Positions 36,727 to 45,640 of a stretch of DNA of 64,000 nucleotides are shown piece by piece. The number at the start of each line of letters is the position of its first letter. Within the stretch, counting starts at the first letter, position 1. A program made the translations under genes and the position numbers. This DNA is from Methanomassiliicoccales archaeon (GTDB lineage: Archaea > Thermoplasmatota > Thermoplasmata > Methanomassiliicoccales > JACIVX01): positions 1,586,359 through 1,650,358 of the forward strand of contig JACIVX010000001.1 in NCBI GenBank assembly GCA_014361295.1, read 5' to 3'. A model generated the notes under the pieces. That model was not told the DNA's origin and ran no database searches. It saw nothing but the letters and a program-made list of their open reading frames with translations.

Positions 36727-37484
36727 TCTTATATCCTCCTGTCCTCCCTTTTTCTATTTTAAGGATTATATTCAAATTATCGAAATAATTCCATTTAATA
36801 TGGCCAGGAAAATAGGAAATCTGGCCCACAAGCATGAAGAATGAATCGAAAAACTGGTCCTGATCTTCTGATCTTCCCTTTTTCCACTGACCAATTAACC
36901 TTCTCGAGAATTCTTGTAGAGATGACGACACACAGATGGCCTCATCTACCCCTGCTCCACAAAACTGGTTTCGGCGACTCAAATGTGGACATTCATCATC
37001 GCTTTTTGCCGTCATCATCCCATTCACTTTTGAGTTCGTTACCCTTTTTTTTCGAACGACAATCTTTCGACTTTCCGGATTTCTCGACGTCTGTCGAAAT
37101 GAATCTTTGGATGTGCGCGCATGCGAACACATTGATTTCTTTCCATTTTTCCGGTCGTCAGAGGGGCACCCGCGACCTTTTCTCCATTTGATTTTTTGTC
37201 AACCCTTTCTTACTGGTTTGGTTTTGCAATCGATTTTGCAGCTACCGTTTCAGAAGCGAAATTACTTACGCATATTTAGTTTTATATCATCGTTAATCGA
37301 ATCGATGATTAACGAAGTTATTATTCGATCATCGTCACAATGGAATTTCAGATAGGACAAAATGGCTCCTTTTTCTCGGTGATTGTGATATGATTCCTCA
37401 ATCTTCATTGCGAAAAAATGCTCCCTTTCGCTAATGGGTCAATTGAAACTGCCCTAAATCAGCTACAGGGAATCGATTCTCCAC
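36727..37484. other. Long intergenic region upstream of acsAB
   Basis: About 760 bp with no gene that I can support between the ACT-domain gene and acsAB, both on the minus strand. Short frames exist, but none has family features or a good ribosome site. It holds an inverted repeat with an adjacent TATA-like element (37270-37315), plus an AT-rich stretch on the minus strand about 40-60 bp before the acsAB ATG (GAATATAATCC). It probably contains the control region of the acs operon. Confidence 0.5.
37270..37315 (-). promoter_or_regulatory. Inverted repeat next to a TATA-like element, upstream of acsAB
   Basis: TCGTTAATC (37290-37298) and GATTAACGA (37307-37315) form a perfect 9-bp inverted repeat with an 8-bp spacer that includes ATCGAT. 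Reading on the minus strand, it is followed at once by GATATAAAAC, a good archaeal TATA box. This order (dyad, then TATA) would suit an activator site driving transcription towards acsAB with a leader of about 0.5 kb, or towards a small RNA. Function is inferred. Confidence 0.45.
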
Positions 37485-38420
37485 TCAGGGGATTTCAATT
37501 TTTTCGATCCTGATGAGTTCATATTTACCCTTGAGTTTCGAAACTCTTTCCTTGATTGTTTCCTTCAGATCCTCAATTTGAATATTTGAGTTTGTGATAT
37601 CGCCAACAAGCTCGAGTGTCATCGTGTCGTAATAGACGAGGACCTTTGTGTACACTGAAACGAGGTTAATATTGAAATTTGCTAGAATTCTTGTGATTTC
37701 GTAAATCGCGCCCGGTTTGTCGGGTATGACAAAATCGATTTCCACGAGTTCAGTATGCGGGTCGAGAAAAGTCAATGAAAGAATCCAAGCGTCCGTATCG
37801 CCGACCATCATGACGATCTGCCCGTCGGCAATTCCCTCGATCGTCTCTAGGTATTCAGACGGAATCTCGAATTCTCCATTCTTGATGATCGATGGCGTCC
37901 TGTGAATTTTTCTTGTCGTTTTTGTTCTTATTGAACTTCCTGGGGGGATAACCCCTTTTGTATACCGATCGCTGATGTGTGAAGGTCTAATTTCCATTGC
38001 TTCCACTTTGTCCACAAGAGAAGACCGTTCTTGCTTCAGTTTTGCGAACTCTTCTTGAAGCGTTTCATAATTGCCGTAATAACTCAAATCGACAAGCATC
38101 TTCCACATCATGCAGACGTTTGAAATCACGCTGAGGGAAACGGAGTTGAGAATATCGATATTCCTGTCGCCAAGGAATTTTGCAATCTGTGCACATGCAC
38201 CGGGAACGTCCAGCATATAGAATGTGGCGTCACAGATTTCTCTGTAGTTCTCGGGACCGAATGTCGAAAGGACGATTTCGTAACTCGTTCTGCCATTGTA
38301 ATCGTAGCGGAACATTGAACTAAAGACCTGGCTTCCATCGACAAGTCCAAGTGGTTTTCCAATTTTCTCACTTATTTTGATTTTTGACCCCTTGAGTCTT
38401 GCAAAGTCCCAAAGTCTCAT
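37485..38420 (-). CDS. ACT-domain protein, probable ligand-binding regulator
   Basis: A 311-residue protein. Two ACT-like regions are visible: residues 65-105 (FYMLDVPGACAQIAKFLGDRNIDIL) and 225-305 (IDFVIPDKPGAIYEITRILANFNINL). Between them, residues 155-175 contain RTKTTRKIHRTPSI, and an ITHEIPSEYL-like stretch follows. ACT domains bind amino acids or related ligands. No catalytic or HTH domain is recognised, although residues around 1-35 might bind DNA. It precedes acsAB on the same strand but is 760 bp away. The start at 38420 is an ATG; TTG at 38426 is also possible. Confidence 0.72.
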   Translation of the reverse strand: MRLWDFARLKGSKIKISEKIGKPLGLVDGSQVFSSMFRYDYNGRTSYEIVLSTFGPENYREICDATFYMLDVPGACAQIAKFLGDRNIDILNSVSLSVISNVCMMWKMLVDLSYYGNYETLQEEFAKLKQERSSLVDKVEAMEIRPSHISDRYTKGVIPPGSSIRTKTTRKIHRTPSIIKNGEFEIPSEYLETIEGIADGQIVMMVGDTDAWILSLTFLDPHTELVEIDFVIPDKPGAIYEITRILANFNINLVSVYTKVLVYYDTMTLELVGDITNSNIQIEDLKETIKERVSKLKGKYELIRIEKIEIP

Positions 38421-38568
38421 TCCCAAGCCCGAGTGCCCTCAATATGATCTCCCCTGATAAAAGTTATTATCCATTTCTGATGGATTATTGAAATCGTAGT
38501 TTGGAAAAAATCGGGGTCAAGAAATCAAAGAAGACGACTCGGGACTGATTTCGAATAGTATATGTAGC

Positions 38569-38616
38569 TAAAGAAAGCAAGTGTACTGATTATAAAGAAA
38601 GCAAGTGTACTGATTA
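38569..38616. repeat. Perfect 24-bp tandem duplication
   Basis: The 24-mer starting TAAAGAAAGCAAGTGTACTG and ending ATTA occurs twice with no mismatch (38569-38592 and 38593-38616). It lies 150 bp upstream of the ACT-domain gene and downstream of the ABC permease gene. Each copy contains GTGTAC. It could be a recent slippage or a doubled binding site. Confidence 0.85.
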
Positions 38617-38681
38617 ACAACGAATCTAAATAAATTGGGATTCAAATTCAAATAAAAAGAGAGAGAAAATTCAGCACTCTT

Positions 38682-39545
38682 TCACTTTGCTCCCATGAGC
38701 TTTCTCGAGAGCACAACGCTGAGCGCTAGCAGCGCGAATGCAAATAGCGCGAGTCCACCAAGGTCAATCCAGAGATTGTAGATCGGGTTCGGATTGTGGA
38801 ATATGAATATTCTTGCTGCATCGACGGCAAGCGTCAGCGGGTTGTAGTTGGCCACAGTCTTCAACCAATCTGGCATCAGCGTTGTTGGGAATAGGGCCGC
38901 AGATGCGAACATGATCGGGAGGTTCAGTAGGTTAATCACGCCGAAGAGAGTCTCCTGGTTTTCAACGGCAAGCGCAATTGTTGTGAATAGCGATGCAAAC
39001 GCAATTGCAAGAAGCAGCATAGCGAGGAACAACCCAGCGAAATCCAGCACATTGAATCCAGGGTTGAGAGTTAGCCCAGTGAGTCCAGGCACATATGTGA
39101 AGAGGAGTGCAATGACGAAGACGATCAGCATCTGAATCATAGCACGAATGACCGTTGCTCCAATTCTTGAAACCGGAATCACCCCTCGTGGAATCGGCGA
39201 TGCGCGCAGCTTGTTGAGGAATCCAAATCTTCTATCCCAGACGATCGACATCCCACCGAACATGCAAGTGAACAAAACGATCACAGCGAGCATTCCCGCA
39301 GCCATATATGAGAAATAATCTGGGGCCCCGGCAAACATTAATGAGAAATTAAACTGCGGTAATGATCCTGGCATCTGATTGCCTGTTGGAATCAACTTGT
39401 TAAGCTGGAACGCCTGTCCAAAAAGTCCTAACCAGACGATCGGTTGTATGAGAGCCATGAAAATCTGAATTTTGACGCGATACCAGTGTTTCAACTCGCG
39501 AATCATCAGCGTCCAGGTCTGCCTGAGAACATTTGTTCCTTCCAT
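38682..39545 (-). CDS. ABC-2 type transporter permease
   Basis: A 287-residue membrane protein of the ABC-2 permease family with about six transmembrane segments; the LNKLRASPIPRGVI segment near residue 110 matches the conserved cytoplasmic coupling helix of drug and polysaccharide exporters. It starts one base after the stop of the ATPase gene and works with it as an exporter. Substrate unknown. Confidence 0.9.
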   Translation of the reverse strand: MEGTNVLRQTWTLMIRELKHWYRVKIQIFMALIQPIVWLGLFGQAFQLNKLIPTGNQMPGSLPQFNFSLMFAGAPDYFSYMAAGMLAVIVLFTCMFGGMSIVWDRRFGFLNKLRASPIPRGVIPVSRIGATVIRAMIQMLIVFVIALLFTYVPGLTGLTLNPGFNVLDFAGLFLAMLLLAIAFASLFTTIALAVENQETLFGVINLLNLPIMFASAALFPTTLMPDWLKTVANYNPLTLAVDAARIFIFHNPNPIYNLWIDLGGLALFAFALLALSVVLSRKLMGAK

Positions 39546-40553
39546 TTACCTTCGCCTCCTTGCCTGAAGAGCCGCAGCTCTTCGCTGAGATTTATCCATC
39601 GATCCAGCTTGCTCAGCATCCCGTAGCGACCTTCCAGTGTATTCGAGAAACACTTGGTCGAGATTTGGTCGCTCGAGGTGCACGCTTTCAACGATTACTC
39701 CATTATCAACGATCACTTTGAGGAGTGAGGGTATGATTTTCTCGCCATTAACGGCCTTAATCCTATACTCGTCCCCTTCTTTCTTTACGCTCACAACACC
39801 TGCGACATTCTGAATCAGATTTGTTAGATCGGAACCGCTGTTCACCTTGATCTGGACAACATCTCCTCCGATCGAGCGTTTCAGCGTTTCAGGTGAATCC
39901 AGTGCCATGATTCGTCCGTGATCGATGATCGCGATGCGATCGCAAAGGGAATCAGCTTCTTCGAGATAGTGTGTCGTCATAAAAATCGTCATGTTGTGTT
40001 TCCTTTTCAAATCACGGATGTGATCCCATATAGCCGCCCTCGTTTGGACATCAAGGCCCAATGTCGGCTCATCAAGGAAGAGAATGGATGGTTGATGAAT
40101 GAGTCCTTCCGCAAGCTCAAGGCGCTTTCTCATTCCTCCTGAGTAGGTCTTAACGAGTCTGTCCGCCGCATCTTCGAGTTTGACAAGTGCGAGTAATTCA
40201 TCGATTCGTTCGATCGCTTCTCGTCTTGGAACACCATAGAGGTCTGCTTGAAGGAGCATATTCTCTCGACCGGTCAGATCGTCGTCGACAGTCAGCTCCT
40301 GTGGAACAAGACCAATGAGTTTTCTCACTTGGTAAGGTTCTTTCGTGACATCGTGACCGAGAATTTTTGCAACACCGCTTGTCGGTTTAAGCAGGGTCGT
40401 GAGGATCGAAATCGTCGTCGTCTTGCCTGCCCCATTGGGACCAAGAAATCCGAAGATCTCGCCCTTTTCAACATGAAAGGTCACACCGTCAACCGCACGA
40501 ATCGTTCCATTGTATATCTTGACGAGATTTTCGACTTCCACAACAGCGTTCAA
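39546..40553 (-). CDS. ABC transporter ATPase, DrrA family
   Basis: A 335-residue ATPase. Walker A is GPNGAGKTTT near residue 39, the signature is YSGGMRKRLELAEG near residue 141, Walker B is ILFLDEPTLGLD near residue 160 and the H-loop is TTHYLEEAD near residue 195. The C-terminal 100 residues match the DrrA-type extension with DUF4162-like strands. The tail is Arg-rich. With the ABC-2 permease it should export a lipid, drug or similar compound. The gene overlaps padR by 4 nt. Confidence 0.92.
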   Translation of the reverse strand: MNAVVEVENLVKIYNGTIRAVDGVTFHVEKGEIFGFLGPNGAGKTTTISILTTLLKPTSGVAKILGHDVTKEPYQVRKLIGLVPQELTVDDDLTGRENMLLQADLYGVPRREAIERIDELLALVKLEDAADRLVKTYSGGMRKRLELAEGLIHQPSILFLDEPTLGLDVQTRAAIWDHIRDLKRKHNMTIFMTTHYLEEADSLCDRIAIIDHGRIMALDSPETLKRSIGGDVVQIKVNSGSDLTNLIQNVAGVVSVKKEGDEYRIKAVNGEKIIPSLLKVIVDNGVIVESVHLERPNLDQVFLEYTGRSLRDAEQAGSMDKSQRRAAALQARRRR

Positions 40554-41086
40554 GGTGATTCACCCCTTTCCACCTTCATCATTTTTTCGATTTCTTCGAT
40601 CTTACCTTGTACCGACACAAGTTTCGAAATGAGAATCTCCCTCACGTTTCTGAGAGTCTCCAGTCTTTCTTTGGGATCGCATATGTCCTGGTCGAAATCG
40701 CTGAGGAAAGCGCGTATATGCTTTTCTGGATTTTCATCACGAACACCAGACGCGGCGCGAGCCAGTATATTTAGGTAACGAATCATGAATTCGATATCGG
40801 CTGGGATTTTAGCGATGCTTTCAGCGACGAAGGCATTGCCCTCCTCTGAAAGGTAGTAATAATCGGTACCGTCCCTCGTTTCAGATTTGACGAGTCCGTG
40901 ACTTTCCAATTTTTTAAGAGCTGGATAAATCGAGCCAGTTTGAGGAGTCCAAATTCCCTTGAATTCTTCTCTCAATCTCTTGAGTAACTCGTATCCATAC
41001 ATTGGCTTTTCGCGAAGTATAATCATCATTGCGAATTGAAGTGGACTAATTCTTTTGTCTTTATAGCAGTACCCTTTACCGATCAT
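40550..41086 (-). CDS. PadR family transcription regulator
   Basis: A 178-residue PadR regulator. The winged-helix part is seen as MIILREKPMYGYELLKRL near residue 21, TGSIYPALKKLESHGLV near residue 51 and a wing near DGTDYYYLSEEG. The C-terminal helices (about residues 110-170) should form the dimer. PadR proteins often repress the ABC exporter encoded next to them; here the regulator is first in a tightly overlapping operon with both transporter genes, consistent with autoregulation. Confidence 0.9.
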   Translation of the reverse strand: MIGKGYCYKDKRISPLQFAMMIILREKPMYGYELLKRLREEFKGIWTPQTGSIYPALKKLESHGLVKSETRDGTDYYYLSEEGNAFVAESIAKIPADIEFMIRYLNILARAASGVRDENPEKHIRAFLSDFDQDICDPKERLETLRNVREILISKLVSVQGKIEEIEKMMKVERGESP

Positions 41087-41550
41087 GCACCGTGTCTCCT
41101 CTCTTTCTAATTGATTTTCGAATTTTCAGTTTCTTAATGATGGTCTGTGAATTCTTTTCAAGGTTGGGTTATTGAGTATCGCGGAACTGAATTGCCCGCT
41201 ACTATACGAAAACTCCTATTTAATCATTTTCAATTCATTAAGAATGATCATGAAGGACGGTTATGAAACGTAGAAGTACGAAGCAGTGACATCGAATCCC
41301 GTAAGATTGATCGTCAGCATTCCTTTTGAATCGTTTGCAATCTAATTCATTCAATCTCAATGAAAGGGTTTAATCAATTTTTGGTATTTGCAATCTCGAA
41401 GTCCATCATAGTTGATCGAAATATAGATCGGAAGTATCTTCCTCTCAATTTTCTAGTCATTTTATGAATTGCTAATTTAGTAAATCATGCAAAGAAAAAT
41501 CAAGAAAGACTTTATGGCGGCAAGAATATTTTCGTTCGGAGGAAAGAAAA
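41087..41550. other. Divergent intergenic region between padR and the crotonase gene
   Basis: About 460 bp, AT-rich, with no supportable gene. It must hold the promoters of the padR-ABC operon (minus) and the enoyl-CoA hydratase gene (plus); a GGAGGAAAG ribosome site precedes the latter. Confidence 0.4.
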
Positions 41551-42333
41551 ATGCCTTACGAATACGTGGTTCTCGAAAGAGATGAGGGGATTGCTATCAT
41601 CACGATTAATCGGCCAAAGGTTCTGAACGCGTTGAGAACAGATGTGCTCCGGGATTTAAAAGAGGCGCTCATGGAATGCGAAAATGATGACACTGTGAGG
41701 GTGGTCATCATTACTGGAGCTGGTGATCGCGCATTCGTCGCCGGTGCGGACATCGGAGAAATGAGTGAGCTCGATCCCATCAAGGCTAGGGCTTTCTCGG
41801 AATTCGGAAACAGCGTTTTCCTTTACATCGAGAAGATGTCAAAGCCGGTGATCGCAGCGATCAACGGCTACGCGCTTGGTGGCGGCTGCGAATTGCTCAT
41901 GGCCTGCGATATCGTCATCGCTTCGGAAAAGGCAAAGATTGGGCAACCAGAGGTCAAGCTTGGAATCCCGCCAGGGTTTGGAGGAACGCAAAGGATGCCA
42001 AGACTTCTTGGGAAAATGAAGGCCAAGGAATTGATTTTCACGGGCGACATGATCGATGCGCAGGAGGCGCTGCGGATTGGCCTCGTTAATAGGGTTGTGC
42101 CTCCTGAGAAGCTGATGGAAGAAGCAAAGAGTCTCGCAAAGACAATCGCCTCAAGAGGGCAGATCGCGGTAAGAATGGCAAAGCAGCTCATTAATGAAGG
42201 AATTGATGTTGATCTTGAGACTGGGCTTGCCCTCGAAGCAAAAGGCTTCGCGATTTGTTTCTCTACAGAGGATCAGAAGGAAGGAATGAAGGCATTTTTG
42301 GAAAAAAGAGAAGCAAAATTCACTGGGAAGTAG
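41551..42333 (+). CDS. Enoyl-CoA hydratase/isomerase family protein
   Basis: A 260-residue crotonase-fold protein of normal length. The oxyanion-hole segments are AGADIGEM near residue 70 and NGYALGGGCEL near residue 107. The two catalytic glutamates expected in hydratases are present in GQPEVKLGIPPGFGG near residue 132 and KELIFTGD near residue 154. It should hydrate 2-enoyl-CoA (for example crotonyl-CoA). No other beta-oxidation gene lies nearby. It converges on the second cooC. Confidence 0.92.
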   Translation: MPYEYVVLERDEGIAIITINRPKVLNALRTDVLRDLKEALMECENDDTVRVVIITGAGDRAFVAGADIGEMSELDPIKARAFSEFGNSVFLYIEKMSKPVIAAINGYALGGGCELLMACDIVIASEKAKIGQPEVKLGIPPGFGGTQRMPRLLGKMKAKELIFTGDMIDAQEALRIGLVNRVVPPEKLMEEAKSLAKTIASRGQIAVRMAKQLINEGIDVDLETGLALEAKGFAICFSTEDQKEGMKAFLEKREAKFTGK

Positions 42334-43129
42334 CTCTCTCTTTCTCCAACTCCTCTTTCAATTTTTGAACAGCTAAAACAACATCCTCCGTCCCTTCTAC
42401 GTCGAGAGGCGAGATGCCTTTGAGGTCCGCTTCTATCAGCATTCTATTGAAAGGGATTGTCGCCGCGAGTGGCAATCCTGATTTTTTCAGCGTTTCTTCG
42501 ACGACATCCTTCTCACTTCGGGATGTCGCTTTGTTCAGCACGGCCATGATCCTTTTGATCCCGATTTGATTTGCCAGTTCCTTGATCTTGCCCGCCGTTT
42601 CAAGCGATCGCATTCCCGGTTCGACAACAACAAGCATCACATCCATATTCCTCGAACTCGCCCGTCCGAGATGCTCAAGTCCTGCTTCCATGTCCATGAT
42701 CAGATACTGATTCTTCTGCAACACGAGGTGTCGTATGAGGTTTTTGAGAAGCGCACTTTCAGGACAGAAACAGCCTCCTCCGCCTGTGTTGATCGTTCCA
42801 AGCACGAGGAGCTTAACGCCGTCCTTCCCCTCCACAGCGTACTTCGCCGAGATATCATCGACCTTTGGATTGATCGTGAAGACGCCGCCATAGCTTGAGC
42901 CTGGTCTGACGCCCGTTCTTTCCTCGATGAGATCGAGCATTCTTGAAAGAGGGACAATCTTCTCCCTTACTTCTCTGGGAACTCCGATCGCACTCGCGAG
43001 ATTTGATGCTGGATCTGCGTCAAGAACGAGAACTTCCTTCCCTTCTCTTCCATAGAGCCTTGCTAGAATACCAGCGACTGTCGTCTTGCCGACACCCCCT
43101 TTACCAGAAACAGCGATTTTCAGCGCCAT
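42320..43129 (-). CDS. cooC: CooC-type nickel-insertion ATPase, copy 2
   Basis: A 269-residue CooC/AcsF-type ATPase. Walker A is GKGGVGKTT near residue 9; the CxC nickel motif (Cys 120, Cys 122) lies in GGGGCFCPE. It differs clearly from the copy at 29.5 kb, so the two may serve different clusters (C-cluster and A-cluster) or different CODH enzymes. Its ATG follows the stop of cooT directly. It ends in a 14-nt converging overlap with the crotonase gene. Confidence 0.92.
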   Translation of the reverse strand: MALKIAVSGKGGVGKTTVAGILARLYGREGKEVLVLDADPASNLASAIGVPREVREKIVPLSRMLDLIEERTGVRPGSSYGGVFTINPKVDDISAKYAVEGKDGVKLLVLGTINTGGGGCFCPESALLKNLIRHLVLQKNQYLIMDMEAGLEHLGRASSRNMDVMLVVVEPGMRSLETAGKIKELANQIGIKRIMAVLNKATSRSEKDVVEETLKKSGLPLAATIPFNRMLIEADLKGISPLDVEGTEDVVLAVQKLKEELEKERATSQ

Positions 43130-43321
43130 TCACATCCTCTTGAAAACGATACCGTGACTGAGGAGATTTGCCTCCTTTAACTCCACATTCTCCAAAATCA
43201 TCCTTTCTCCAATAATATTGACGCAGATCGCATTATGACCGTCCATGATGATCCTTGTGACATCCTTCATAACTTCGCGGACCTCATCCTTTTCCTCAAG
43301 AAAAACCGATGATTCGCACAT
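43130..43321 (-). CDS. cooT: CooT family nickel-binding protein
   Basis: A 63-residue protein. It begins MCESS, with Cys 2 at the position that binds nickel in CooT; REVMKDVTRIIMDG, GERMILENVELKEANLLSHGIV follow the family pattern. CooT is a small nickel chaperone encoded next to cooC in Rhodospirillum and other CODH hosts. The start at 43321 matches the family; an upstream extension to 43390 is not conserved. The adjacent cooC on the same strand makes a nickel-maturation operon. Confidence 0.9.
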   Translation of the reverse strand: MCESSVFLEEKDEVREVMKDVTRIIMDGHNAICVNIIGERMILENVELKEANLLSHGIVFKRM

Positions 43322-43497
43322 GTGTGTGGAATTGATGGAATTCGTATATAACCTCTCTGAGTGCCAAAAAATCAAGAAGACTGATACCATTGTTCTAATT
43401 CATGAACGTCATTATACAAGAGTCCATAGACTCAGTTCAAACAAAAGATTGCGTCTATCGGAATTTCTTATTGGGAATTCGATTGGATTGAAGTTTC

Positions 43498-43923
43498 TTA
43501 ATTCTTTACCTCTATTGGTCTTTCCGCCTTGCGTTCCTCACCGTAGAAAACATAACGAACTGGAATTCGTTTTCTCAGGCCGGTCCAGTACGGGCATTTC
43601 ATGCATTTGTAACCGAGCGTGACCGTCCCGCCGAAAATCGTTTGGTTTCTGATTCTTTTCATCCTCGCACTGCATACAGGGCAACGACCAGCTTTGCTCC
43701 TCTCTTCACTTTCTCTTGCATGAATTTCGATTTTGCCAAGATCTTTGTTTATTATCAATTTTCTGATTCTCTTTTCCGTCGCTGTGTAAGCGGAATCCAG
43801 GATCTTGAGTTTATGATTGACGAGACCTGAAAGCGTTCTCTGCGATACGATCATTGAGTGACTACTCAGTACTTCTCTTATCGCTTCGATTAGGATCTCC
43901 GCCGATGGGATCCGATAACTCAT
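43498..43923 (-). CDS. HTH plus zinc-ribbon protein, unknown
   Basis: A 141-residue protein. The first 70 residues read like a winged helix (IREVLSSHSMIVSQRTLSGLVNHKLK, then RIRKLIINKDLGKIEI). The C-terminal part has a zinc ribbon, CPVC near residue 81 and CMKC near residue 106, with an aromatic YWTGL after it. A DNA-binding or transcription-related role is plausible. The family is archaeal, but I do not recognise it by name. Confidence 0.65.
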   Translation of the reverse strand: MSYRIPSAEILIEAIREVLSSHSMIVSQRTLSGLVNHKLKILDSAYTATEKRIRKLIINKDLGKIEIHARESEERSKAGRCPVCSARMKRIRNQTIFGGTVTLGYKCMKCPYWTGLRKRIPVRYVFYGEERKAERPIEVKN

Positions 43924-44159
43924 CCCTTACCAGATCGCTCTGAAAGTACAGATATCTTTCCCGATGGTGGGCTTCCGTCACACGCACACTCACAAAAAAT
44001 AATCAATTGAGATCTATTGAGCAGTAGGGTTTCACCAAGACTGTGACAACTGATACGAAATCTCACAGAAGTGTCAAATATCGTCAGCATCGTTGTTTAT
44101 CTTGATACAATGGTTCTCGAGAACATTGGATTCAGGATGAATGAGGGAAGGGGGCGGAC

Positions 44160-45494
44160 ATGAATCGCAGCAAGATTATCATCATGGGCGCTGCTGGTCG
44201 GGATTTTCACAACTTCAATACGTATTTTCGAGACAATGAATTGTATGAAGTTGTCGCGTTCACGGCAACACAAATACCGAATATCGAGGGCCGAAGATAT
44301 CCACCAGAGCTTGCGGGTAAGTTGTATCCAGATGGGATTCCGATCTATTCTGAAGAAGAGCTGCCTCATTTGATCAAGAAATTCGGCATCGAACAAGTTG
44401 TTTTCGCGTACAGCGATATTTCACATGTTGATGTGATGCATAAAGCATCGATTGTTTTGGCGGCTGGAGCGGACTTCAGGTTAATGGGAAATCCGCAGAT
44501 CGTTCTCAAATCAAAAGTTCCAGTCATCAGCGTTTGTGCCGTCAGAACAGGGTCAGGAAAGAGTCAGACGACGCGAAAGATTTGCATGATATTGAGGAAT
44601 AAGGGGTTCAGGGTCGTTGCTATCAGGCATCCAATGCCCTATGGCGATCTGAGAAAGCAAGTTGTTCAAAGATTCGCGAGTTACGAGGACTTGGATTTGA
44701 ATGAGTGCACGATCGAGGAAAGGGAAGAATACGAGCCGTTGATCGACAAAGGGATCCTTGTTTATGCAGGTGTGGATTATAAGCGAATTCTTGAGCAGGC
44801 TGATGAGGAAGCTGACGTCATCGTCTGGGATGGCGGTAACAACGATCTGCCATTTTTCAAATCGGATCTTCACATCGTCGTTGCGGATCCGCACAGAGCA
44901 GGGCACGAAATCACTTATCACCCTGGTGAAACGAATGTGCGACTCGCAGATGTCGTCATCATCAACAAAGTCCAGACGGCGGATCGACATGATATCTTGA
45001 AGGTGCGGGAGAATGTCAAATCGATCAATCCGCAGGCGATCATAATCGAAGCGGCGTCGCCGATTTCTGTTGAAAATCCAAGCATGATTCGAGGAAAAAG
45101 GGTGCTGGTTGTTGAAGATGGACCAACGGTGACGCACGGTGGCATGGGATACGGCGCTGGTACGATTGCGGCAGAAGACTACGGAGCCAGTGAGATCATT
45201 GATCCGCGACCCTATGCGGTGGGCTCAATCTTTGAGACCTTCAAGGAATATCCTCACATCGGAAAGCTGCTGCCTGCAATGGGTTATGACAAGGAGCAAA
45301 TCTCAGAGCTCGAAGAGACGATCAACAGGGCTGAATGTGACGTTGTTATCTCTGGCACACCAGTCGATCTGAGGAGGGTGATCAACGTCAATAAACCAGT
45401 TGTCAGGGTGAGATACGAATTGTGCGAGATTGGTCGTCCTACGATAGAAGAATTGCTTGTAGAGAAATTAAAGGGAAAATTGAAAGGTCTTTAG
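44160..45494 (+). CDS. cpgS: Cyclic 2,3-diphosphoglycerate synthetase-like protein
   Basis: A 444-residue protein of the cDPGS family, described from Methanothermus as forming cyclic 2,3-diphosphoglycerate from 2,3-DPG and ATP. It starts IIIMGAAGRDFHNFNTYFRDN; a P-loop-like VRTGSGKSQTTRK lies near residue 125, IVWDGGNNDLPF near 220 and HRAGHEITYHPGETN near 246. Many archaea and bacteria without the thermolyte carry homologues, often labelled GTPase, so the reaction is not certain here. A GGGGG run precedes the ATG. Confidence 0.85.
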   Translation: MNRSKIIIMGAAGRDFHNFNTYFRDNELYEVVAFTATQIPNIEGRRYPPELAGKLYPDGIPIYSEEELPHLIKKFGIEQVVFAYSDISHVDVMHKASIVLAAGADFRLMGNPQIVLKSKVPVISVCAVRTGSGKSQTTRKICMILRNKGFRVVAIRHPMPYGDLRKQVVQRFASYEDLDLNECTIEEREEYEPLIDKGILVYAGVDYKRILEQADEEADVIVWDGGNNDLPFFKSDLHIVVADPHRAGHEITYHPGETNVRLADVVIINKVQTADRHDILKVRENVKSINPQAIIIEAASPISVENPSMIRGKRVLVVEDGPTVTHGGMGYGAGTIAAEDYGASEIIDPRPYAVGSIFETFKEYPHIGKLLPAMGYDKEQISELEETINRAECDVVISGTPVDLRRVINVNKPVVRVRYELCEIGRPTIEELLVEKLKGKLKGL

Positions 45495-45610
45495 TTTCTA
45501 TTTTCTTCATGAGATCTTTGTTTTTTACTTTTACTTTTTATTTCATCAATGATCTTTAATACAAACAGTTAACACAAAAGGATGAAATACTAAACTACCA
45601 ATCGCCGCAT

Positions 45611-45622
45611 CAAAATAAATCC
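45611..45622 (+). promoter_or_regulatory. TATA-like element of tRNA-Leu
   Basis: CAAAATAAATCC lies about 20-30 bp before the first base of the tRNA, the usual spacing for an archaeal tRNA promoter. Confidence 0.4.
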
Positions 45623-45640
45623 CAGTATCAATTTGCGCGA

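Noticed and set aside
36841-37355. Plus-strand open frames of 116 and 139 codons upstream of acsAB
   Set aside because: Composition is rich in Ser, Phe and His with no motif or ribosome site, typical of chance frames. The region is more likely regulatory.
44553-45137. A 194-codon minus-strand frame
   Set aside because: Antisense to the cyclic 2,3-diphosphoglycerate synthetase-like gene, which is well supported.
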